A DNA stretch of 25,670 nucleotides from Acidobacteriota bacterium (GTDB taxonomy: Bacteria > Acidobacteriota > Terriglobia > Bryobacterales > Bryobacteraceae): the NCBI GenBank assembly GCA_016871135.1, contig VFZQ01000005.1, positions 1 through 25,670 on the forward strand, in the 5' to 3' direction. Position 1 is the first letter of the stretch. The number at the start of each line of letters is the position of its first letter. Position numbers and translations under genes: made by a program. The notes beneath the pieces were generated by a model. The model was given only the letters and a program-made list of their open reading frames with translations, did no database searches and was not told the DNA's origin. Positions 7,405-13,738 of the stretch are shown piece by piece.

Positions 7405-7428
7405 CAAATTGACTCAACGATCAATTGA
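7405..7428. repeat. Short AT-rich inverted repeat upstream of the flp gene
   Basis: Within the 236-bp gap between the oxygenase stop and the pilin start, the arms AATTGA (7407-7412) and TCAATT (7421-7426) form a perfect 6-bp inverted repeat around an 8-bp spacer. It could be an operator for the pilin gene. The arms are short, so chance is a real alternative. I see no gene in 7352-7587 and no convincing terminator. Confidence 0.3.
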
Positions 7429-7587
7429 ACCTAGTACCCGGACTGAAATCGCTTAGGACTATAGTTCCAGGACCAGAAATTTGCCGTCAGACGCAATAAC
7501 GGCGTAACCGGCTGATAATGCGTCGGTTCCGCCGCTTGCAGCAAAAGCGTCGTGCGAAGAAGACTGAGACAAAATGGCCCGTTTTCG

Positions 7588-8439
7588 CTACCACTTCAGG
7601 GTGGGAGGGAAGAATTCCGCGATCAGTTCGCGATAATAGGGCTCCAAAGCAGCCCGATCAGGCTTTGCGGCCGACTTCGAATAGAGATCGTATGGGTTGA
7701 ACTTGCGCACCTCGTTCATCATTTCGAGGTCGTGATCAGACATCAAATATTGGTAGTCGAGTTCGCGGTGCGCCGAATACCAGGAGTGGTAGCGAATCAT
7801 GTACAGAGCGGCTTCGGGCAGGTATGGCTTTGTGACGTGGTAGAGATATTCGTCGTGGCCCCAACTCATGTGGATGTTGTCGAGGCCGATCTGTTCGTCG
7901 TAGACGCCGTACGGGGACATTAGTTCCGGGTTGGCGGAGTCTGGGTTGTTTTCGAAGTACTCGGGGTAAACGATTTTGTCCGACCAGCGGCATCCGACCG
8001 GGAACGTATCGCCGACAACGGCCCACTGCGGTTCGCCATACAGCGTGAGCACTTTGCCGAGATCGTGGATAAACCCCGTAAGTATCATCCAGCGGGGATG
8101 GCCGTCGGCGCGCATCGCTTCCGCGGTTTGCAGGTTGTGTTCGATCTGGCTGAGGTCGGTATCGGGATCGGAGTCGTCGACCAGCTTGTCGAGCCTTTCC
8201 ATCGCATCCCAGATGCTCATTTCGCCATGATTGAGGGGCGTGTACTCCGCCTTTTTGGCGAGCACGAATTCCAGGGTCTGATTCTCGTGGTTCAGTTTGT
8301 AGAAGTCACGAACAACTTGCGGAGTCTTGTCGTCGTAGACGCGGAACTCCTCCTTCTTGCGGTCGGGACGGTAGCGGGCGCGCACATCGTCATCCCATTG
8401 ATCCAGCGATTCGAGAGGGCCAGCAGAGACAGTGCTCAT
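7588..8439 (-). CDS. Myo-inositol oxygenase (MIOX)
   Basis: A 283-aa cytoplasmic di-iron oxygenase that cleaves myo-inositol with O2 to D-glucuronate (EC 1.13.99.1). It is an HD-fold enzyme, and all six iron ligands known from the mammalian protein are present: H101 (EHNLQTAE), H125 and D126 (FIHDLGKVL), H195 (SWGHDEY), H218 (IRYHSWY) and D251 (NPYDLY). The segment GEPQWAVVGDTFPVGC (135-150) is nearly identical to the animal enzymes. Length matches the family (about 285). ATG 8439 was chosen; an in-frame GTG at 8463 would add eight residues. It sits 24 bp downstream of a four-helix membrane protein, and the two probably share a message. The glucuronate product links it to KDG metabolism, and a kdgK-like kinase lies 3 kb away. 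Confidence 0.93.
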   Translation of the reverse strand: MSTVSAGPLESLDQWDDDVRARYRPDRKKEEFRVYDDKTPQVVRDFYKLNHENQTLEFVLAKKAEYTPLNHGEMSIWDAMERLDKLVDDSDPDTDLSQIEHNLQTAEAMRADGHPRWMILTGFIHDLGKVLTLYGEPQWAVVGDTFPVGCRWSDKIVYPEYFENNPDSANPELMSPYGVYDEQIGLDNIHMSWGHDEYLYHVTKPYLPEAALYMIRYHSWYSAHRELDYQYLMSDHDLEMMNEVRKFNPYDLYSKSAAKPDRAALEPYYRELIAEFFPPTLKW

Positions 8440-8463
8440 ACTAGCAGGGTACACCTTCCCCAC

Positions 8464-9003
8464 TTACTTTGCGATTTTCGCAATGACGAAGGCGCCGATC
8501 ACAGCCGCGACGATGCTGTCGAAGCCGGCGCCAAGCGCGTAGGCCCCGGGGAATCCATACCAATTCCAGTAAGCGGCCAGAAACCCGTACGTACCGACAG
8601 CGCCTGCAACAGCGCCAAACGCCAGTTTAGAAGTGAGCGTTTGCAGTCCAGGCGCCGCCATGGACATTAGCCATGCCAACAGTAGTCCGGCGACGATGTC
8701 GTTGAAGCACTGCATGCCGATCGACGCGCCCATGTTGAACGGCGTCTCATTCGAGGTGAACGTGATGATGCCTCGCGGGCGCTCAGCGATCAGCTTTTCC
8801 ATGGCAGCTTCGTCCTTGGAGTACGGATAGAGGTACAGTCCGGGAGCCTTGATCTTGTCTTTCAGCACCGTGGTGACGGCAGCTTCATCGGGCAAAGACT
8901 GAATGCCGACTTCGCCTAGCGGCAGGACCATGTGGGAGAACATCCCCCAGACAAACATCGCGACGCCCGAAGCAAGACCGGCCAACAAAGATTGTTTGTT
9001 CAT
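8464..9003 (-). CDS. Hypothetical membrane protein, four predicted helices
   Basis: A 179-aa protein not recognised as a named family. Hydrophobic segments lie at about residues 7-29, 98-116, 125-148 and 157-176, with a roughly 65-residue loop (30-95) between the first two that contains PGLYLYPYSKDEAAMEK. The last two helices are rich in Gly and Ala. Two starts are possible: ATG 9003 (chosen, directly before helix 1) or ATG 9018, five residues longer. Neither has a Shine-Dalgarno at normal distance, although a perfect AAGGAGG lies at 9045-9051. It is just upstream of the myo-inositol oxygenase gene on the same strand, so a role near that enzyme is possible, but nothing in the sequence proves it. 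It does not resemble a known transporter. Confidence 0.72.
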   Translation of the reverse strand: MNKQSLLAGLASGVAMFVWGMFSHMVLPLGEVGIQSLPDEAAVTTVLKDKIKAPGLYLYPYSKDEAAMEKLIAERPRGIITFTSNETPFNMGASIGMQCFNDIVAGLLLAWLMSMAAPGLQTLTSKLAFGAVAGAVGTYGFLAAYWNWYGFPGAYALGAGFDSIVAAVIGAFVIAKIAK

Positions 9004-9104
9004 AGTGCCGGATATCATGACACACTTAGCGATGCCGAGTGGATCCTCCTTCGCGTGATCGATTGGTACCGCTTTCGGCGCACTGTGGGGTGTAGGTTGA
9101 ATAC

Positions 9105-11132
9105 ATGACAACAACAATCCGCGGCGCTTGCGGCCATGACTGTCCCGATACCTGCTCTTGGCTGGTGACCGTTTCCGACGGTAAGGCGCAGACGTTGGTC
9201 GGCGATCCGGCGCATCCGTTTACGCGTGGTGGGCTGTGCGCGAAGGTTAACGATTACCTCGATCGCGTCTATCACAAAGACCGCGTGCTGTATCCCCTGC
9301 GGCGCAAGGGACCGAAAGGCGCGGGGGAGTTTGAGCGGGTGTCATGGGACGAAGCGCTGGCCGATGTCGCGGCGCGATGGAATCAGATCGTGGCAAGCGA
9401 TGGGGCCGAAGCGATTCTGCCGTATAGCTTGGCGGGTACGCAGGGACTGATTCAGATGGCATCGCTAGGCGAGCGCCTATTCGGCTCGATGGGCACGACG
9501 CGGTTGATACGCGATATTTGCGGCGAAGTCGCGGTAGCGGGACTGTCGGCGGCAAACGGCACGGGAATGGGAATCGATCCGGAAGACATCGTGCACAGCC
9601 GGTTCATCGTTCTGTGGGGGACGAATACGATCGTCACAAACCTGCACTTGTGGCCGGTGATTTTGGAAGCGCGGCGGCGGGGCGCGAAGGTTATCGTGAT
9701 CGATCCGGTGCGCACGCGGACGGCCGCGGCGGCCGATTGGCACATCGCGCCGAAGCCCGCGTCCGATGGCGCACTGGCGCTGGCGATGATGCACGTGATC
9801 TTGCGTGAGGGGCTCGTTGACCACGACTACGTCCAACAATATGCGAACGGCTTCGAGACACTAGTCGACCGCGCGCGTGAATACTCGCCGGAGCGGGCGG
9901 CCGGGATTACCGGAATCGACGCGGACGAGATCGAGAAGTTCGCGCGCGAATACGCAACGACCCAACCATCGCTGATCCGTCCGTTGATCGGACTGGAACA
10001 CCACCGCAACGGCGCGACGCTGTTTCGCACGATCGCCTGCTTGCCGGTGTTGACGGGTGCGTGGAGGCATCGCGGCGGCGGCTTGCAGCGGTCAACCGGT
10101 GCGCTGCAGTATTCGACACTGGACGTTGGCCGCGTTCGAATGCCGGAGCTCAACAAACCCGGCGCACGAACGATGAACATGCGCGATCTGGGACGCTACT
10201 TGTGTTCGCCAACGCTGGCGCCCCCGATACGTTCGCTGATGGTCTACAACTGCAATCCGCTCGTCACCAATCCGAATCAAAACCTGGTGCGGCGAGGCCT
10301 TGCGCGCGAGGATCTATTCACGGTTGTACACGACCTGTTTGTTACGGAGACGGCCCGCTACGCCGACTATGTGCTGCCGGCGGCGAGCCAAGTCGAGTGC
10401 TTGGATATTGTGCCTGCGTGGGGGCATCACTACCTGTCGATGAATCAACCGGCGATTGCACCGCTCGGGGAATCGGTATCGAATACGGAACTGTTTCGAA
10501 TGCTCGCTCGTGCGTTGGGGCGCACGGAGCCGTGGTTGTTTGAAAGCGATGAATCCATGCTGCGGGCGGCGCTGGCAAGCGGGCATCCGTGGCTCGATGG
10601 CATTACATACGAACGGCTGCAAGCAGAGGGCTACGTGCGGTTGCGGCAACCCGAAGACTGGCGGCCGTTTGCACTCGGTGGATTCCAAACGCCCGATGGG
10701 AAGGCGATTCTCGATCCCGCGGCCGGCGAAATCATCAAAGGAGACGGCTTGCAGTTGATCACGGGCAAGCAACTGCATTTTCTGAATGGATCGTACAACC
10801 AAATGGAGCGGCATCAGCGACGCGCCGGAGAATTGGAGATCGAGCTGAACAGCGAAGACGCCGCGGTGCGCGGATTGCGCGACGGCGAATTGGTGCGCGT
10901 GCATAACGAATTTGGTTCGCTGACCGCGCGCTGCCGAATTTCGACGGCGATCGCGCGCGGTGTGGCGTCGATGCCGTTCGGCGGCAATGCCGACGCGGCG
11001 GGAGCGTCGACTACGGTGAATGTGTTGACGCCGGAGATGGAAACCGACAACGGCGAGGGCAGTGGGTTCTACGATGCGTTTGTGGAGGTGAGCGGGGCCG
11101 GCGGGTGGATGCCGCAAGCGGCGTGCAAGTGA
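9105..11132 (+). CDS. Molybdopterin oxidoreductase, DMSO-reductase family, [4Fe-4S] containing
   Basis: A 675-aa catalytic subunit of the BisC/FdhF-like superfamily, carrying a Mo- or W-bis-MGD cofactor. The N-terminal cluster ligands are C9, C13, C17 (CGHDCPDTC) and C45 (GGLCAK). C139 in RDICGEVA falls where formate dehydrogenases and NapA have their Sec/Cys metal ligand, so a Cys-ligated metal is likely. The C-terminal part from about 545 is the molydop-binding beta-barrel (LITGKQLHFLNGSYNQMERH). There is no twin-arginine signal, so it is cytoplasmic. No electron-transfer or membrane subunit is adjacent, so partner and substrate are unknown. ATG 9105 begins right before the cluster motif, as usual. 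A weak TAGGTT hexamer lies 6 nt upstream. Divergent from the membrane-protein gene across about 100 bp. Confidence 0.88.
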   Translation: MTTTIRGACGHDCPDTCSWLVTVSDGKAQTLVGDPAHPFTRGGLCAKVNDYLDRVYHKDRVLYPLRRKGPKGAGEFERVSWDEALADVAARWNQIVASDGAEAILPYSLAGTQGLIQMASLGERLFGSMGTTRLIRDICGEVAVAGLSAANGTGMGIDPEDIVHSRFIVLWGTNTIVTNLHLWPVILEARRRGAKVIVIDPVRTRTAAAADWHIAPKPASDGALALAMMHVILREGLVDHDYVQQYANGFETLVDRAREYSPERAAGITGIDADEIEKFAREYATTQPSLIRPLIGLEHHRNGATLFRTIACLPVLTGAWRHRGGGLQRSTGALQYSTLDVGRVRMPELNKPGARTMNMRDLGRYLCSPTLAPPIRSLMVYNCNPLVTNPNQNLVRRGLAREDLFTVVHDLFVTETARYADYVLPAASQVECLDIVPAWGHHYLSMNQPAIAPLGESVSNTELFRMLARALGRTEPWLFESDESMLRAALASGHPWLDGITYERLQAEGYVRLRQPEDWRPFALGGFQTPDGKAILDPAAGEIIKGDGLQLITGKQLHFLNGSYNQMERHQRRAGELEIELNSEDAAVRGLRDGELVRVHNEFGSLTARCRISTAIARGVASMPFGGNADAAGASTTVNVLTPEMETDNGEGSGFYDAFVEVSGAGGWMPQAACK

Positions 11133-11138
11133 TAAACT
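11133..11138 (+). promoter_or_regulatory. Possible -10 element for the sugar-dehydrogenase gene (TAAACT)
   Basis: TAAACT, preceded by GA, directly follows the stop codon of the molybdopterin oxidoreductase and lies 21 nt before ATG 11160. It would give a leader of about 15 nt. There is no good -35 match and no Shine-Dalgarno; readthrough from the upstream gene is an alternative. Confidence 0.3.
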
Positions 11139-11159
11139 GACCGCTTCTGGATCCATTTC

Positions 11160-12317
11160 ATGCAACTCCGATTCCTCCTTCCAATTCTCGTTCTTGCCGC
11201 TAGCGCGCAAACCAAGAAGTACAAGCTGCCTGCGCCGAATCCGGCGGGCCAGGTTTCCAACCCCGCCAAGGTGATCCCGCAGCCCGCGGGGAAGACGCTC
11301 AAAGGCCCCGATGGATTTGTGGTCGAAGAGTTCGCCGGTGGCTTTCAGAAACCGCGCGGGCTGGTGCAGCTGTCCAACGGGACCATCCTGGTCAGCGAAA
11401 GCGTCGCCAAGGGAAGTGTCGTGGCCATTGCCGCCGACAAGTCGAAGAAACCGTTGATCGAAGGGCTCGACCGCCCGTTCGGCATGGCGTTTTCAAAGGG
11501 CTATCTCTACGTCGGGGAGCCGGAGAGCATCAAGCGGTACAAGCTCGACGTAAAGACGATGAAGATCGGCCCGGGTGAAGAACTGGCCGCACTGAAGGGC
11601 TACGGCAAGGGCCATTGGACGCGGTCGATCGCGATCGACGAAAAGGCAAAGAAGATGTATGTGTCGGTCGGTTCGGCGCATAATATCGATCTTGGCGATC
11701 CCGAAGACCGCAACGCGATCATCGAGTACGATCTCGATGGCAAGAACAAGAGAGTCTTCGCGACAGGGCTGCGGAACGCCGTCTGTGTGCGGCTCAATCC
11801 CGAGAATCGGAAGATATGGACCACCGTCCAGGAACGCGACGGACTCGGCGACGAACTCGTCCCCGACTTTTTCACCTCCGTCACGCAAGGCGCTTTCTAC
11901 GGCTGGCCCTATGCCTATGCCGGACCCAATGAAGAGCCGCGCCACAAAGGCGTGAAGCCCGAAGCAGTGGCCCGCACCGTGGAACCCGATGTACTACTCG
12001 CGCCGCATGCCTCCGCGATGGACTTCGTTTTTTACACCGGCAAGATGTTCCCGGCCAAGTACCGCAATGGCGCGTTTATCGCCTATCGCGGCTCATCGGG
12101 CCGGTCGAAGCGGCTGGGCTACGCAATCATGTTTGTGCCCTTCGCCGGCGGCAAGCCTACAGGTGAGCCGGAGCCGTTCGTCACCGGGTGGATGCTGGGC
12201 GAGAACATCAAGGAAGTGTGGGGACGGCCGGTCGGCGTCACCCAGCTCAACGACGGCAGCCTGCTGGTTTCCGAGGACGGCAACAACAAACTGTTCCGCG
12301 TTTCCTACAAGAACTAA
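11160..12317 (+). CDS. Exported PQQ-type soluble sugar dehydrogenase (sorbosone/glucose dehydrogenase family)
   Basis: A 385-aa periplasmic six-bladed beta-propeller of the GSDH family, which oxidises aldoses or sorbosone using PQQ. A signal peptide covers 1-16 (MQLRFLLPILVLAASA). By analogy with soluble glucose dehydrogenase, H152 in KGHWTRSIAID would be the catalytic base and R205 in TGLRNAV a PQQ contact. The family-typical GAFYGWPYAY (244-253), WGRPVGV (354-360) and SEDGNNKLFR (371-380) are all present. Substrate specificity cannot be read from sequence, and some family members may not bind PQQ. ATG 11160 starts the signal peptide. A second exported propeller gene follows after 4 bp, and a xylonate dehydratase after that, suggesting extracytoplasmic oxidation of sugars to aldonates. 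Confidence 0.85.
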   Translation: MQLRFLLPILVLAASAQTKKYKLPAPNPAGQVSNPAKVIPQPAGKTLKGPDGFVVEEFAGGFQKPRGLVQLSNGTILVSESVAKGSVVAIAADKSKKPLIEGLDRPFGMAFSKGYLYVGEPESIKRYKLDVKTMKIGPGEELAALKGYGKGHWTRSIAIDEKAKKMYVSVGSAHNIDLGDPEDRNAIIEYDLDGKNKRVFATGLRNAVCVRLNPENRKIWTTVQERDGLGDELVPDFFTSVTQGAFYGWPYAYAGPNEEPRHKGVKPEAVARTVEPDVLLAPHASAMDFVFYTGKMFPAKYRNGAFIAYRGSSGRSKRLGYAIMFVPFAGGKPTGEPEPFVTGWMLGENIKEVWGRPVGVTQLNDGSLLVSEDGNNKLFRVSYKN

Positions 12318-12321
12318 CGCC

Positions 12322-13707
12322 GTGCGCGCGCTGCTAATCCTTGCCTTGACACTGGCGCTCAACGGCGCCGAATGGCTAAGATTTCGAGGACCGAACGGTT
12401 CGGGAATCGCCGATGGAAAGCCGCTGCCGCGCGAATACGGGCCGGACAAGAACGTCGTATGGAAGACGGCGATCCCGCGTGGCAAGTCATCGCCGATCGT
12501 TACGCGCGATCGCATCTTTCTTACCGGCCACGAAAGCGGGAAGCTAAGCACGTTCGCGCTCGACCGCAAGACGGGCAAGCTGCTTTGGCGCATCGAGGCG
12601 CCGGAACATCGCAACGAAAAGCGGCACGCGAACAACGATCCGGCATCGCCTTCGCCTGTATCGGACGGCGAGAACGTCTACGTGTTTTTCTCTGGCTACG
12701 GCGTCGTGAGTTACACGGGAGCGGGCGTCGAACGGTGGCGCGTGCCGATGGGGCCGTTTACCAATTTCCACGGCATGGGCGCCTCGCCTATTCTCGCCAA
12801 CGGCAAGGTGCTCATGACGTGCGATCAGGATCAGGACGCGCACCTAATCGCGCTCGACGCCAACACCGGAAAGCGCGTGTGGCGCGTCGAACGGCACGAG
12901 ATGGTGCACAGCTTTTCGACGCCGATCGTGTACAAGAATCAAGTCATCGTACCGGGCTCGTATCAGATGTTGAGCTACGACATCGATTCGGGCAAGCTCG
13001 TGTGGAAGGTCTCCGGACTGACGTATCAAGTGAAGTCGGTGCCGGTGATTGAGAACGATGTACTGTACTTCAACGGATGGGCGCCGGGCGGCGAGCCGAA
13101 CGAGCGAATCGAACTGCCGGTGTTCGCGGAAATGATCAAGACCTACGACACCAACAAGGACGGCAAGTTGGCGAAGTCCGAGGTCCCAAAGAACTGGCTG
13201 CCCGGCAATTGGGACATGCAGGATCTCGACAAAGACGGCGTGCTCGACGAGCGCGACTGGATCTACTACGCGCAACGCCGCACATCGACGAATGCGACGA
13301 TGGCGATCCGGCTTGGCGGCACGGGCGATATCACGGCAACGCATGTGAAATGGCGTCACAACAAGTCGTTGCCGGACGTGCCTTCGGTTCTGCTCTATCG
13401 CGGTGTGATCTATCTGATTCGCAATGGCGGCATCTTGCAGACACTCGATCCGGAGAACGGAAACACGCTCAAACTCGGGCGGTTGCCGAAGGCGCTCGAC
13501 GAATACTACGCGTCGCCTGTCGCCGGCGATGACAAGGTAATACTCATTAGCCGGAATGGAGAAGTCACGGTGTTGGAAGCGGCGGGCGACTGGGGTGCGC
13601 AGCCGGCAGGAGAATTGGGCGAAGAGGTGTTCGCGACGCCGGCGATCGCCGACGGCCACGTGTTCGTCCGAACAGCCACCCAGCTGTACTCCTTCGCGGC
13701 GAAGTAG
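12322..13707 (+). CDS. Exported PQQ-like beta-propeller protein with inserted EF-hand pair
   Basis: A 461-aa secreted protein. A GTG start at 12322, 4 bp after the preceding stop, gives a signal peptide (RALLILALTLALNGA) followed at once by EWLRFRGPNGSG, the usual mature start of PQQ-like propellers. Propeller blades occupy about 45-255 and 325-461; FALDRKTGKLLWR (78-90) and IALDANTGKRVWRV (176-189) are typical PQQ/pyrrolo-quinoline repeat strands. Between them sit two calcium-binding loops: D276-x-N-x-D-G-K-L-x-x-x-E287 and D301-x-D-x-D-G-V-L-x-x-x-D312. The frame is open upstream within the preceding gene, but that part is a shadow. It is likely co-transcribed with the sugar dehydrogenase. 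It may be an enzyme, or a calcium-dependent binding partner; the sequence does not decide. Confidence 0.82.
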   Translation: MRALLILALTLALNGAEWLRFRGPNGSGIADGKPLPREYGPDKNVVWKTAIPRGKSSPIVTRDRIFLTGHESGKLSTFALDRKTGKLLWRIEAPEHRNEKRHANNDPASPSPVSDGENVYVFFSGYGVVSYTGAGVERWRVPMGPFTNFHGMGASPILANGKVLMTCDQDQDAHLIALDANTGKRVWRVERHEMVHSFSTPIVYKNQVIVPGSYQMLSYDIDSGKLVWKVSGLTYQVKSVPVIENDVLYFNGWAPGGEPNERIELPVFAEMIKTYDTNKDGKLAKSEVPKNWLPGNWDMQDLDKDGVLDERDWIYYAQRRTSTNATMAIRLGGTGDITATHVKWRHNKSLPDVPSVLLYRGVIYLIRNGGILQTLDPENGNTLKLGRLPKALDEYYASPVAGDDKVILISRNGEVTVLEAAGDWGAQPAGELGEEVFATPAIADGHVFVRTATQLYSFAAK

Positions 13708-13714
13708 GCATTGT

Positions 13715-13732
13715 TCTCGCTATACTGCGAGA
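13715..13732 (+). promoter_or_regulatory. -10 element enclosed by a perfect inverted repeat, before the xylonate dehydratase
   Basis: TCTCGC (13715-13720), TATACT (13721-13726), GCGAGA (13727-13732): the two outer hexamers are perfect inverted repeats and the six bases between them match the -10 consensus at five of six positions. The site ends 6 nt before ATG 13739, so the predicted transcript starts at or just before the start codon. A repressor dimer bound to the repeat would cover the -10. It lies in the 31-bp gap after the PQQ-like gene. It has no T-run, so it does not look like a terminator. Operator function is inferred. Confidence 0.5.
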
Positions 13733-13738
13733 TTCCGC

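Noticed and set aside
7552..7923. Plus-strand open frame beginning in the gap before the pilin gene
   Set aside because: Most of it is antisense to myo-inositol oxygenase; the part in the gap is short, lacks a Shine-Dalgarno and has no similarity I recognise.
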